Source: Polyangia bacterium
Lineage (GTDB): Bacteria; Myxococcota_A; Polyangia; Nannocystales; Nannocystaceae
Assembly: GCA_030424595.1 (NCBI GenBank)
Contig: JAUHWG010000002.1
Location: forward strand, 429,934 to 493,933
Length of the DNA stretch: 64,000 nucleotides
Reading direction: 5' to 3'
The translations under genes were made by a program, and so were the position numbers. The notes under the pieces are model-generated. The model was not told the DNA's origin, made no database searches, and saw only the letters and a program-made list of their open reading frames with translations. Below are positions 28,114-37,331 of the stretch, piece by piece (the first letter of the stretch is position 1; each line of letters begins with the position of its first letter).

Positions 28114-30969
28114 TTAGGGGCAGCGGCCTTGGCCGATGATCGAGCCGCTCGCCGCGTCGTAGCGGGTGTCGCTCTCGAAGAGCCCCGGCCCGTCGCGAAG
28201 GCAGAACATGGCGAAGTCCGCCGCGGCGTCGCCGGTCACCGGATCAAAGTCGAGGTTTGTCAGGGTCCCCTGAAGGTCGACAGACCCGCCCGCCGCGAGG
28301 ACGTTGAGGGCCGGGTAGATCCCCGCAGGTCCCACCTCCACGGGCTCTCCAGGGGGGACCAGCCGGCGGATGGCGCGGGCGAGCGCCCGACCGCTCACGG
28401 GCTCGTCACCCAGCGCGAGCGCAGCATAGGCGAGGACATAGAAGGCGTCGTAGGGGGTCGGTGAGATCTCACGCGGCTCCTCGCCGGAGCCGAACGCGGC
28501 GTGGTAGTGGGCCTGCACCTTGGCGCTGGTCGGGCTCTCCCGGGCGGCGATCGTGAAGAAGCGCGAGGAGAAGGTGGGGTGCTCGCGCTGGACGCCGAGC
28601 AGGATCTCCGGCGACGCGCCGCCGTAGACGTAGCGCGGCCGCGGACCGTCGCCCCACCCCGCCTCGATCGCCGACAGAACCAGGCTGTACGCGCCTCCGT
28701 CGAGGACGATGTGGGGGGCGAAGGCGATGAGATCGGCCGCGGGCTGCTCGACCTGGGCGGGCGTCCCCTCGATCGTGTCCTCGACGATGAAGTGACGGAT
28801 CTCCTCGCGACCGAGCGCGCCGCGGGTCCTCGCCAGCTCCGAGAAGAGCGCGTCCGCGTGGCTCGTCCCCGAGGCGTTCGAGGTCCGCACGATCGCCACC
28901 CGCACAGTCCCCTCCTCGCCGACCTCGCCCGCCGGCCCGCGCAGAGAGGGCTCCAAGATCGAGCGGACAAAGGCGATCGCCGGCGGGGCGATCATCGTCG
29001 CGCTGGTCGTCATGCGATAGACCAGGCGCTCCTCCCCGGCCGGGTGCGGGATGCTCGAGAGCATCGCCGCGGTGTTCGAGGCGAGCGCCAGCACGCCCTT
29101 GGGGACGAAGTGCTCACGGGCGAGATCGAGCACCTCCTTGCTCCGGCCAAAGCCGAGGATCGCCGGGACGCCGACGTCGTCGACCAGGTGCGCGGCGCTC
29201 TCCTCGTACTCCCGCGAGTCATCGCAGAAGACGACGCCGATGGGCCGCGAGCGCCCCCCCGGCTGGATCGAGGGCAGACCCCCGCTCAGCTCGACGAAGT
29301 CACGGCGGGCGAGCTCGATGCACTTCTTCGCCTCGGCCCCGTACTCGCTGTCAGGCTCGCTGACCGGGTACATCGCCCCGATCCAGAGGGTCCGCTCGTC
29401 GTCGACGTCCCCCTCCTCCGCGAGGACCTCACAATGCTCAGTCTCGAGGGCGACGCAGCGGCGCTGGTCTTGTCGACAGATCGCGGGGACGCCGAGCGCA
29501 GCCGTGCATCCGGCGTTGGTCGTGCATGTCGAGCTCGACTCGGCGGGGGCTTCGTCTGCCGAGCCCTCCGAGCCCTCCGAGCCCTCCGAGCCCTCCGAGG
29601 ATGGCCAGGCGGCGACCGCCGCGACCGTCGCGACGAGGCCGATGACGCCGGCGAAGAGGCCCACGAGGGGGGCTATCGACCGGCGCTGACCCGAGCCATC
29701 GAGGCCTGACGCCGAGCGGGACGACGAACCTGAAGCCGAGCGGGACGCCGAACCTGACGCCGAACCTGACGCCGAACCTGAAGCCGAACCTGAAGAGTGC
29801 TCTGACGGGGGTCCCGACCCCGACCGGGACCTCGGCCCGAGCGAGGTCGTCGGCGCGAAGGATCCGAGCCCCGCGGTCGCGAGGCCACCGAGCAAGCTCG
29901 CAGGCTCTCGCCGGGTCGCCCCGACCAGCGACGGCCCAGTCCCCGGATCGAGGACCGTCAAGGCGCGACCGGGGTCCGAAGCGAGGGTCTCCATGGCGAA
30001 GGCGAGAGGCTCATCGGACTCCGTCGTCCGCCCCTTCGTCAGCAGAGCCGGGGCCTCGCCGCAGGGCAGCGCAGTGGTCTCGATCGCCCCGTCAAAGGCG
30101 TCCAGGTGAGCCTCCGCGATCGCGCGCTGCATCGCCTCGGCGTCGGCGAAGCGCTCCTCCGGGGCGAAGGCGAGGGATCGATCGATGACCGCGACGATCG
30201 ACGACGCGAGCTCCGGGCAAACGCTCGCCAAGGAGGGCGCAGGCAGGGTCGCCGAGCGGACCACCATCTCCTCAGGCGCCTCCACGTCGTGGACCGCCCG
30301 CCCGGCGATGAGGGTGAACATCGTCGCCCCGACGGACCACAGGTCCGTGCGCCCGTCGATCGCCTCACGCCGGCCGATCGCCTGCTCTGGGGGCATGTAG
30401 GCGGGCGTCCCCAGCAGATGCCCGGTCTGGGTCCCGGAGGCGCGCCCGTCCTGACGGACCGCGGCGATGCCGAAGTCGAGCACCTTCAACGCCCCGTCTT
30501 CGGTGAGGAAGACGTTCTCCGGCTTGATGTCGCGGTGGACCACGCCGACCTCGTGGGCCCGCACGAGCACCGCGCAAAGGGCGTGGCCGATCGCCAGCAC
30601 CTCGCGCGGATCGAGGCTGCCGAGGCGACGGTAGCGGGCCTCGAGCGTCTCGCCTAAGAGGAGCTCCATCACCAGGAAGGGGCAGCCGTCGTCGGCGATG
30701 TCATCGTCGAGCACCCGGACAGCCCCGGGATGATCGAGCGAGTTGGCGACGTAGGCCTCGCGGATGAAGCGGTCGCGGTGGTCGTCGACCTGGCTGAGCT
30801 CCGGCCGGAGCATCTTGAGGGCGACCCGATTGCCGTTTCGATGGACCGCGAGGTAGACGTTCGCCATCCCGCCGATGCCGATCACCTGGTCGAGCCGGTA
30901 GCGATCGCGGAGCACCTCCCCTAGCCGCAGCTCCGCCTGCTCCAGCGCTCTCCCAGCGACACGAGCCAT
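28114..30969 (-). CDS. Transmembrane Ser/Thr protein kinase fused to a periplasmic ligand-binding domain
   Basis: 951 residues. A complete Hanks-type kinase occupies about 24-290: glycine loop GIGGMANVYL, Lys52, Glu71, HRDIKPEN (145-152), DFG (165-167), GTPAYMPPEQ. A low-complexity region of SGSA repeats (about 390-425) leads to one transmembrane helix (about 433-455), then an acidic GSE repeat and a short Cys pair. The C-terminal ~430 residues match the periplasmic-binding fold of branched-chain amino acid receptors (TLWIGAMYPVSEPDSEYG, AAHLVDDVGVPAILGFGRS, GVLALASNTAA, RYVYGGASPEILLG). The kinase would be cytoplasmic and regulated by a ligand bound outside the membrane. The 12-bp and 9-bp coding repeats suggest length variation. 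Confidence 0.92.
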   Translation of the reverse strand: MARVAGRALEQAELRLGEVLRDRYRLDQVIGIGGMANVYLAVHRNGNRVALKMLRPELSQVDDHRDRFIREAYVANSLDHPGAVRVLDDDIADDGCPFLVMELLLGETLEARYRRLGSLDPREVLAIGHALCAVLVRAHEVGVVHRDIKPENVFLTEDGALKVLDFGIAAVRQDGRASGTQTGHLLGTPAYMPPEQAIGRREAIDGRTDLWSVGATMFTLIAGRAVHDVEAPEEMVVRSATLPAPSLASVCPELASSIVAVIDRSLAFAPEERFADAEAMQRAIAEAHLDAFDGAIETTALPCGEAPALLTKGRTTESDEPLAFAMETLASDPGRALTVLDPGTGPSLVGATRREPASLLGGLATAGLGSFAPTTSLGPRSRSGSGPPSEHSSGSASGSASGSASGSASRSASGSSSRSASGLDGSGQRRSIAPLVGLFAGVIGLVATVAAVAAWPSSEGSEGSEGSEGSADEAPAESSSTCTTNAGCTAALGVPAICRQDQRRCVALETEHCEVLAEEGDVDDERTLWIGAMYPVSEPDSEYGAEAKKCIELARRDFVELSGGLPSIQPGGRSRPIGVVFCDDSREYEESAAHLVDDVGVPAILGFGRSKEVLDLAREHFVPKGVLALASNTAAMLSSIPHPAGEERLVYRMTTSATMIAPPAIAFVRSILEPSLRGPAGEVGEEGTVRVAIVRTSNASGTSHADALFSELARTRGALGREEIRHFIVEDTIEGTPAQVEQPAADLIAFAPHIVLDGGAYSLVLSAIEAGWGDGPRPRYVYGGASPEILLGVQREHPTFSSRFFTIAARESPTSAKVQAHYHAAFGSGEEPREISPTPYDAFYVLAYAALALGDEPVSGRALARAIRRLVPPGEPVEVGPAGIYPALNVLAAGGSVDLQGTLTNLDFDPVTGDAAADFAMFCLRDGPGLFESDTRYDAASGSIIGQGRCP

Positions 30970-31513
30970 CGCCGGGAGTCTCGCATACTCCTCGGCGAAC
31001 GCGAGCGGGCGCGACCGCGCCCGGGGAGGCCCGAGGTCGCGTCATCGCGCGCGCTCGTTGTTCTTCGCGCTCGCCCTGCAGAGGTCTTCACCGGAGCCGT
31101 GAGCCCCGATCCACCGCTCCTCGGAGGCGGCCTCCCGCCGGCTCTGCCGCCAGCTCGGCGCCCCATGGAGTCGATCGCCGAGAGCGTGAAGAGCTACACC
31201 CTGCATAGGACCTCGACGAAGCCACTTATGTCTACACTCGGCGAGGATGCAAATCATGAATTGACTCGAAGACTGGTGATTTGGCTCGCGCTGATAGGTG
31301 GATACACGTCGCCTTCCTAGGTCAGGGCCGGACGGTCCACGCACCATCTCGACGACCCAAAGGCCCGACGTGTGTCACGACCTCCCCAGCGCCGACCTCT
31401 GCAGCCGAACCCAGTAACTCCGAATTTTCTGCGGAGTCTTGCGTGGACACGGGGGGAATCTTGCGGCTGCGTAGGCAGTGCCACGGCCGCTGCGATCACT
31501 ATGATTATCCGCC
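30970..31513. other. Intergenic region between divergent genes
   Basis: About 540 bp, GC-rich on the left and AT-richer around 31190-31310 and 31410-31500, with no credible gene. It should carry the divergent promoters of the kinase gene and of the metzincin-like lipoprotein gene. Confidence 0.5.
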
Positions 31514-32833
31514 ATGAGCGCACTTCGACCCCGGGCCCGCGATGGCGCCTCTCCCAGCGCAGACACCCGGCTCCCCCTCGCGAGACATCTCTGCCTCTCC
31601 GTCGCCCTCGCGATCTCCTGCGGTGACAGCGGTTCAGGGAGCGTGACCGAGAGCGCCACGGCGACGACCGGGGCCACCTCGACGAGCACGACGGACGAGG
31701 GCGAGAGCGAGAGCACGGGGGAGTCGACCGGAGCCACGCTTGAGCCGCTCCCGGCCCGCGGGATCGCGCTCACCCACGTCGACGCCAACCAGGGCGTCGC
31801 AGTACAGCTCACGGACGTCGATGGCGGGTGGATCGGCGCGCGTACGACCGCGCTGATCCGCGATCGGCCGATGATGATCCGCGCGTTCGTCGACGTCGCC
31901 GATGACTGGCAGGAGCGCGAGATCGAGGGCCGTCTGCTCCTGCGCGGCGAAGACGGCGAGGCGTCGGAGCTCGTCCATGTCCAGAGCGTGAGCGGCGACT
32001 CGAGCCAGACGAGCGCGGTCAACAGCTTCATCTGGCGACTCCCAGCGAACGCGGTCAAGCCTGGGCTCGAGTTCCAGGTCGTTCTCTACGAGGTCGACGA
32101 CGCGATGGTCGACACCCCCGCTCCCGATCCCGCGCCGGTCCATCCGCTCAGCGGGCTCGAGCTCGTCGGCGTCGAGGACTGGCCTGCGGAGATCAAGATC
32201 GTCCTCGTCCCGGTCCACAACACCTTCGACGGCTGCGACCTGACGGCCGACCTGACAGACGAGGTGGTCGAAGATGTCCGATCGAGCGTGTATCAGATAA
32301 ACCCTGTGCAGGAGGTTCGCGTCGAGATCGCCGACGCGCCGATCGAGATCGCGGAGGCCCTGACGAGCGCGAAGCAGGTGAGGGAGGCGCTGGTCGACCG
32401 TCGCTTCGCCGATGGGGCAGCGCCCAACGAGTACTATGTCGGGCTCTACACGGGCTGCCAGGTCGCGCTCTCCGGCTGCCAATCCGGCGGAATCCCGACA
32501 GAGCCGACCAAGGAGCTCGCCTATCAGCGGGTGATCGCGCAGCGCTACGCGCCGCCCTTCATCGGCGGGTCGCTGAGAGCGTGCATGGGCCTCGCCCAAG
32601 GGCGACGTCACGTCCTCTGCACTGGAGATGAAGTAGGCGTCGATCCCCTGTACCCCTATGAGGGGGGGGCGATCGGAGTGTGGGGTTGGAGTCCGGAGGA
32701 CGACCTGACCCACCCGCCGAGCGACCATTTCGACTACCTGTCGGGGTGCACTCCCCAGTGGGTCTCGGACTACACCTGGCAGGGCGTCACGTCCGTGATC
32801 AAGGAGCTGACCTCGTGGGACTACGCGCCATGA
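31514..32833 (+). CDS. Lipoprotein homologous to secreted metzincin-type proteases but lacking the zinc ligands
   Basis: 439 residues with a long n-region and lipobox LAISC (Cys about residue 36), then a Ser/Thr/Glu linker. The body (ALTHVDANQGVAVQLTDVDG, QINPVQEVRVEI, YYVGLYTGC) and the C-terminal signature (GAIGVWGWSPEDDL, DHFDYLSGCTPQWVSDYTWQG) are those of an M66-like family in which the zinc motif HExGHxxGRRH precedes the VDPxYPYEGG segment. Here that place reads ACMGLAQGRRH, so the first two His and the Glu are replaced and only the last His is kept. It is therefore likely a non-catalytic homologue with a binding role. The comparison rests on remembered family patterns. Confidence 0.7.
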   Translation: MSALRPRARDGASPSADTRLPLARHLCLSVALAISCGDSGSGSVTESATATTGATSTSTTDEGESESTGESTGATLEPLPARGIALTHVDANQGVAVQLTDVDGGWIGARTTALIRDRPMMIRAFVDVADDWQEREIEGRLLLRGEDGEASELVHVQSVSGDSSQTSAVNSFIWRLPANAVKPGLEFQVVLYEVDDAMVDTPAPDPAPVHPLSGLELVGVEDWPAEIKIVLVPVHNTFDGCDLTADLTDEVVEDVRSSVYQINPVQEVRVEIADAPIEIAEALTSAKQVREALVDRRFADGAAPNEYYVGLYTGCQVALSGCQSGGIPTEPTKELAYQRVIAQRYAPPFIGGSLRACMGLAQGRRHVLCTGDEVGVDPLYPYEGGAIGVWGWSPEDDLTHPPSDHFDYLSGCTPQWVSDYTWQGVTSVIKELTSWDYAP

Positions 32834-33209
32834 CCAGGACTGCGCAGCATCGCGGGCCGTGACTCCGTCGCTCTCGCCCCGCATGAACCTCGGGACAGGC
32901 AGCTCCTCGCCCTCGAGTCGACGCCGACGACCGCGCAAGACCTCACGACCCACGGTGAACGCCCAGCGATCCTCTGCGTGCGAAGGCCTTCGCGCAACTC
33001 ACGCAGCCCGCCGTCGTTCTCCGGCGACCCGTGTCCTCTACGAGCTCGCTCCCAGCCACGCCAAAGAGCGACGGCGAAGACCGCCCCGCCCGAGGCCGGG
33101 ATGTCCCAGCGGTGCGCCGCAGCCCGTGGACGCTCACAGCCGGCGCTGCCCCCCGCAGCGATGCGGGTCCGCGAGGGCCGTGGTACACGCCCTTGGAGAA
33201 GATCGCGAC
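32834..33209. other. Intergenic region before the glycosyltransferase gene
   Basis: About 375 bp. Open frames run through it on both strands, but none has a conserved product. GGAGA at 33195 is the likely ribosome-binding site for the GTG at 33210. Confidence 0.45.
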
Positions 33210-34421
33210 GTGCTCACGCTCCTCGACATCAACAACTTCTGGAGCCCCTCTGGCGGCGGGGTGCGGCGCTATCAGATCGAGAAGATGGAGCACCTCGCCG
33301 GCCGCGACGATGTTCGCCACGTCTTCGTCATGCCCGGCGATGAGCGGCGGACCGAGGCCTACGCCCCTGGGGTGACCGTCGAGCACATCCCCGCCCAGCG
33401 CCTCCCCGGCGGCGGCGCCTACCGTCAGGTCCTGACCACCCGCTATGTCCGCGAGGTCATCGACAAGCACCGCCCCGACGCGATCGAGTGCGGCTCCCCC
33501 TGGATCATGCCCCTCCTGGTGGGCCGCGCGGGTCGTCGGGTCGATCCGGCGATCGTCGGCTTTTGGCACGCCGACTTCCCCCGCGCATACCTCGGCCGCG
33601 GCCTCGGCAAGCTCCATCCCAAGCTCGCAGGGCCCGGCGAGGGGCTCGGCTGGTGGTGGGCGAGGCGCTTCTACGGCCGCTTTGACGCGATCTTCTGCGC
33701 GAGCCGCTGGGTCGGCGACAACCTCCGCCGCCACGGCCTCGATCGCCTCTACCACACGCCGCTCGGGGTCCACACCGAGCGCTTCTCGCCGAGCCTGCGC
33801 GACCCCGATCGGGTCGCCGAGCTCCAGGCCGGGGATCCACAGCGCGTCTCGATCTTCTTCCCCCACCGCTTCTCCGAGGAGAAGGGTCTGCGCAACCTCC
33901 TCCGCGCCTACGATCGCCTCGCCGCGACCGTCACGCCGACGCCTGCGCTGGTCTTCGCGGGCACCGGACCGGACAAGGCGGCGGTCGAGGCCGCGGCCCA
34001 GCGTCACGACCACGTCCACTACCTCGGCTACCTCGACTCCCCCGAGGAGCTCGCCCGCTGGTACGCCTCCTGCGACCTCTCGGTCTCGCTGAGCGCCTTC
34101 GAGACCTTCGGCCTCTCGACCGCCGAGGCGATGGCCAGCGGCCTCGCCGTGGTCGCTGCCGACGCTGGCTCCGCGGCCGAGCTGGTCACCCGCTCCGAGT
34201 GCGGGCTCACGGTCCCCTACGGCGACTCGGAGCGCCTCGCAGAGGCCCTCGCCAGCCTGATCCGCGAGGGCGAGCTGCGCGAGCGAGGAGAGCGGGGGCG
34301 CGACTACGTGCTCCCCCTGACCTGGTCGGCGACCTTCGACCGCGAGATCGAGTTCTACCGCGAGATCGTCAGGCTCCACCGCGCCGGCGAGCGGCCCCAG
34401 CCCGGCTTCCACGGTCTCTAG
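33210..34421 (+). CDS. GT4-family glycosyltransferase
   Basis: 403 residues from the GTG at 33210 (GGAGA ten bases upstream); GTG at 33180 is an alternative. N-terminal half: LLDINNFWSPSGGGVRRYQIEKM, with the Gly-rich acceptor loop, and GFWHADFPRAYLG. C-terminal half: FFPHRFSEEKGLRNLLRAYD, LVFAGTGPDKAAVE, then the E-x7-E sugar-nucleotide motif in SAFETFGLSTAEAMASG. It should transfer a sugar from a nucleotide donor to a cell-envelope or exopolysaccharide acceptor. Bases 33898-34003 are duplicated exactly at 43327-43432. Confidence 0.93.
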   Translation: MLTLLDINNFWSPSGGGVRRYQIEKMEHLAGRDDVRHVFVMPGDERRTEAYAPGVTVEHIPAQRLPGGGAYRQVLTTRYVREVIDKHRPDAIECGSPWIMPLLVGRAGRRVDPAIVGFWHADFPRAYLGRGLGKLHPKLAGPGEGLGWWWARRFYGRFDAIFCASRWVGDNLRRHGLDRLYHTPLGVHTERFSPSLRDPDRVAELQAGDPQRVSIFFPHRFSEEKGLRNLLRAYDRLAATVTPTPALVFAGTGPDKAAVEAAAQRHDHVHYLGYLDSPEELARWYASCDLSVSLSAFETFGLSTAEAMASGLAVVAADAGSAAELVTRSECGLTVPYGDSERLAEALASLIREGELRERGERGRDYVLPLTWSATFDREIEFYREIVRLHRAGERPQPGFHGL

Positions 34422-34541
34422 CGCTGCGCCCGCCTGTCGCCGGCGCCCTCCCAGACGAGCCCGCGGACTGACGCGGACCCGCCCCGTCGGCGACGGCCCG
34501 CCTCGTCTCCGCCAGCGCCTCTCGCCGCTGCGCCCGGGCTG

Positions 34542-35933
34542 CTACGGCGCCGGCTGCGTGAACTGATCGACCGCCTCGCGGCAGGCGTCGCTGGTCGCGA
34601 TGATCCCGTCGACAGGATCCGTGTCCGCGCTCCACGACTCGAGCCAGCTGCCCTGGACCATCACGCTCGTCGCCGACTGCGCCTCGGCCCCGGAGAACCA
34701 GCGCAGCGTGTCGACGCAGGCCGCCTCGGCGTCGTTGTCCCCGGCGGGGATGCAGACCGCGTCCTTGCCCATGCCCATCAGCTCGCCGTAGTCGCCGATG
34801 GCCGGGTCGCTGAAGCGGCACGGCTGCTCTGAGAAATTGCCGACCGTCTGGCAGCCCATGCTCGCGCCATCGGCGGTCGCCTCCTCGAGGAGCGGGCGGA
34901 CGTGATCCTCGACCGCGTCGGGCCCGTGAAAGAAGCGCTCGGCGCAGTTCCACAGCCCGAGGCCGACCGACTCGACGCCGTAGTTGTCGCGCGCGTGGCG
35001 GTAGAGGGCGAGCGGCGTCTCGCAGTCGACGTCGGCCTCGTCGGCCTGCGGGAGGTCGAAGATGCAGTGCCCGGCCTCGAAGAGGATCGGCACGTCGAAG
35101 GCCGCCTGATAGGCGTCCATCACGGAGAGGTAGGACGCGGTGAAGGCCTCCTCGTCGGGGAAGGCCGTGAAGTCGTCGCGGAGGACGCGGAAGTGCATCT
35201 CGGCGCCGTTGGTCATCGTCGAGATCGTGAAGTAGACGCCGGCCAGCGCCGGGTGGCCGGCGACCGCCGGACCGACGTGGTCGCTGAGCGCCGCGGCGAG
35301 CGACGCCTGGTAGTTCGGATCCCAAGGGACGCAGAGGTCGCCCTGGAAGTTGCCGCTGTCGAGGGCGTAGGTCTCACACTGCGCGAGCCAGCCCGCGGGG
35401 AGGTTGATCCCCTGGTTGAGGATGAGCAGCGCGCGGCCGCCTCGGGCCTCGACCGCGTCGAGGTTGTCGGCGATGGTCTCGGCGAGCGCGGCCATGTCGT
35501 CGCCGCACAGGTCGAGAGACATGCGCATCAGCGGCCCGTCGTCCGAGCTCCAGTCGTCCTTGATCATCCCGCAGCTCGAGATCGGCCCGCCCGACTCGAA
35601 GCGCCCCCACAGGCGCGCCGGCTCGCCGCCGCCGGTCGTGTCGGTGTCGGTGTCGCTGCCCGTGGCGTCGGTGTCGGTCGACGTCGCGCCGCTGTCGCTC
35701 TCGCTCGCCCCCGTGGTCGCGCCGCCGGTCGAGGTCGACGTCCCGGTCGCCGCGCTGGTCCCCGCGTCGCTCGTCGAGCCGGCGCCCGTGCTCGCGTCGC
35801 TGCTGCCGGTCGTCGCGCTCATCGCCTCGCTCGACCCGGCGTCCCCGTCCTCGCCCTGACACCCCGCCGCGCCGCACAATGCTGCAGTCGCAGCAAACCA
35901 CCCAAGAACCGCCAAGACTCTTCTCACGGGCAT
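34542..35933 (-). CDS. Secreted lipoprotein with Ser/Thr/Asp linker, unknown domain
   Basis: 463 residues. The signal peptide ends in GAAGC (Cys about residue 25) and is followed by a ~75-residue linker of Ser, Thr, Gly and Asp with TDTD repeats. The remaining ~360 residues contain six or more cysteines and segments such as RALLILNQGINLPAGWLAQC, GHPALAGVYFTISTMTNGAEMHF (in parts), FDVPILFEAGHCIF and GVESVGLGLWNCAERFF. The order of strands, with WN and an acidic pair late, would fit a TIM-barrel hydrolase, but I cannot assign a family. It is probably exposed at the cell surface and is convergent with the glycosyltransferase gene. Confidence 0.78.
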   Translation of the reverse strand: MPVRRVLAVLGWFAATAALCGAAGCQGEDGDAGSSEAMSATTGSSDASTGAGSTSDAGTSAATGTSTSTGGATTGASESDSGATSTDTDATGSDTDTDTTGGGEPARLWGRFESGGPISSCGMIKDDWSSDDGPLMRMSLDLCGDDMAALAETIADNLDAVEARGGRALLILNQGINLPAGWLAQCETYALDSGNFQGDLCVPWDPNYQASLAAALSDHVGPAVAGHPALAGVYFTISTMTNGAEMHFRVLRDDFTAFPDEEAFTASYLSVMDAYQAAFDVPILFEAGHCIFDLPQADEADVDCETPLALYRHARDNYGVESVGLGLWNCAERFFHGPDAVEDHVRPLLEEATADGASMGCQTVGNFSEQPCRFSDPAIGDYGELMGMGKDAVCIPAGDNDAEAACVDTLRWFSGAEAQSATSVMVQGSWLESWSADTDPVDGIIATSDACREAVDQFTQPAP

Positions 35934-36018
35934 AGTCTAGCGTTCAAGGCGGGCGGCGCGGAAGGATTACTTTGCACTGCAGCAACGCGCCGCCGCGACG
36001 ACGTCGTGAGAACGTGAA

Positions 36019-36050
36019 AGCGGGCAGCTAGGGTGACCTAGCTGCCCGCT
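36019..36050 (-). terminator. Terminator hairpin downstream of the tmRNA fragment
   Basis: AGCGGGCAGCTAGG and its perfect 14-bp complement flank a 4-base loop. On the minus strand it lies 16 bases after the tmRNA 3' end and is followed by TTTCACGTTCT. This is the expected terminator of an ssrA gene read leftwards. Confidence 0.8.
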
Positions 36051-36065
36051 CTCGTGCTCGGGGTA

Positions 36066-36119
36066 TGGAGGCGCCGGGAGTCGAACCCGGGTCCGGAAGC
36101 CATCAGGCTGAGCATCTAC
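36066..36119 (-). ncRNA. ssrA: 3'-end fragment of tmRNA
   Basis: Read on the minus strand, the segment ends GTAGATGC ... GGACCCGGGTTCGACTCC, CGGCGCCTCCA: a perfect tRNA-like T arm (5-bp stem CCGGG/CCCGG with loop TTCGACT) plus the acceptor 3' strand, as in tmRNA. Only about 54 bases are present. Upstream on the same strand the sequence is IS91-like transposase debris, so the tag-coding part and the 5' acceptor strand are missing. It could be an integration-site remnant, because tmRNA 3' ends are favoured sites for phages and islands. It could also be a tmRNA gene cut by the transposon. No 5' half was found in the window. Confidence 0.75.
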
Positions 36120-36338
36120 GCGCGGGCGCCATGCAGGAGCCTGGTGATGGCCTCGGGATCGGTGACGACCTCAAGGATCTTCATCCGGCCGCCGCACTTG
36201 GAGCAGACCGTGACGTCGACGGCGAAGACCCGGGCGAGGAGACCCGCCCAGCCGATCCGGCGCGGGATCGAGGCCGCCTCGCGCAACTCGTCGGGAAGAC
36301 CCGGCGCGAGGCACAGCGAGAGCTGCATCGGCGAGCTC
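36116..36338 (-). pseudogene. C-terminal fragment of an IS91-like (Y2) transposase, inverted relative to the next copy
   Basis: On the minus strand the frame reads MQLSLCLAPGLPDELREA, IPRRIGWAGLLARVFAVDV and CSKCGGRMKILEVVTDP, ending HGARA at a TAG supplied by the tmRNA fragment. It is about 80% like the C-terminal parts of the copies at 37080-37330 and 41050-41300. The N-terminal part is absent. The junction with the oppositely oriented fragment that follows lies near 36338-36345. Confidence 0.8.
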
Positions 36339-36344
36339 CTCGCG

Positions 36345-37331
36345 GCGGTCTCGGGTTGCCTCGGACGAGCAGTCCTTCGGGACATCCGGCGCGCCGTCAA
36401 GCGTGAGCACGGATTCGCCTCCGTCGCGGAGCTCCACGGCGGCGTCGTCACGGTCGTCCAGCGCTTCCGCTCTGACCTGGGCCTCTACGTCCACCTCCAT
36501 CTGCTTGTGACCGACGGCGCCTTCGAGGAGTGCACAGGCGAGCTGCCCTTCAGGGCCGCGCCGCCGCCGACCCCCGAGCGGATGACCGCCATCCTCGGCC
36601 GCGTCCACGAGGTCCTCGCCGCCGCGGGTCACGACACCGACGACCTCGACCTCGACCCTGCGCTCGCGGCTTGCGTCCAGCATTCGCTGCGAGGCCCGCA
36701 CCTCGCCGCCGTCGCGCCCGACACCGAGCCGCCGCCGCACACGGTCTCCGCCTACGGCATGCACTTGCACGCGGCCACGACCGTCGACGGCCGCGACCGC
36801 CGACGATTAGAGCGGGTCTGTCGCTACCTGCTCCGCCCGCCCTTCGCCCACGACGCCATTGAGGCCCTGGCGGACGGTCGGGTGAGGGTTCACTTCAAGG
36901 CGCCCTCGCGCCGAGGCGCCGCGTTCGCGGACATGTCCGTGGACACCTTCCTCAGCCGCCTCTGCGCCCTGGTCCCGCCGCCGCGCTTCCACATGACCCG
37001 CTATTACGGCGTGTTCGCGAGTCGTCATCGCCTCCGCGCTCGGGTCATCCCGTCCTCGCCGCAGCCGCTCGCGCCGATGCAGCTCTCCCTGCTTTTTCGG
37101 ACAGCTCTCCCCGATGAGCTCCGCGAGGCGACCATGACACCGCGCCGCATCGGCTGGGCACACCTCCTCGCGCGGGTCTTCGCCGTCGACGTCACGGTCT
37201 GCTCGAAGTGCGGCGGGCGGATGAAGATCCTCGAGGTCGTCACCGATCCCGGCGCTATCGCCGAGCGACCGCACGGCGCCCGCGCGCCGCCGCGAGCCTG
37301 TCCTCCTGGGCAGTTGGGGTTGTTCGCGTAA
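36345..37331 (+). pseudogene. N-terminally truncated IS91-like (Y2_Tnp family) transposase
   Basis: The conserved part starts around LRDIRRAVKREHGFASVAEL and continues with GGVVTVVQRFRSDLGLYVHLHLLVTDG (in pieces), the HUH-type His pair region of IS91/ISCR transposases. Next come VCRYLLRPPFAHDAIEAL, RFHMTRYYGVFASRHRLR and the zinc-binding-like TVCSKCGGRMKI, and it ends PPGQLGLFA. The N-terminal zinc finger and first ~100 residues are missing and are replaced by the inverted fragment, so it is probably inactive. Rolling-circle insertion elements of this kind can mobilise neighbouring DNA. Confidence 0.82.
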
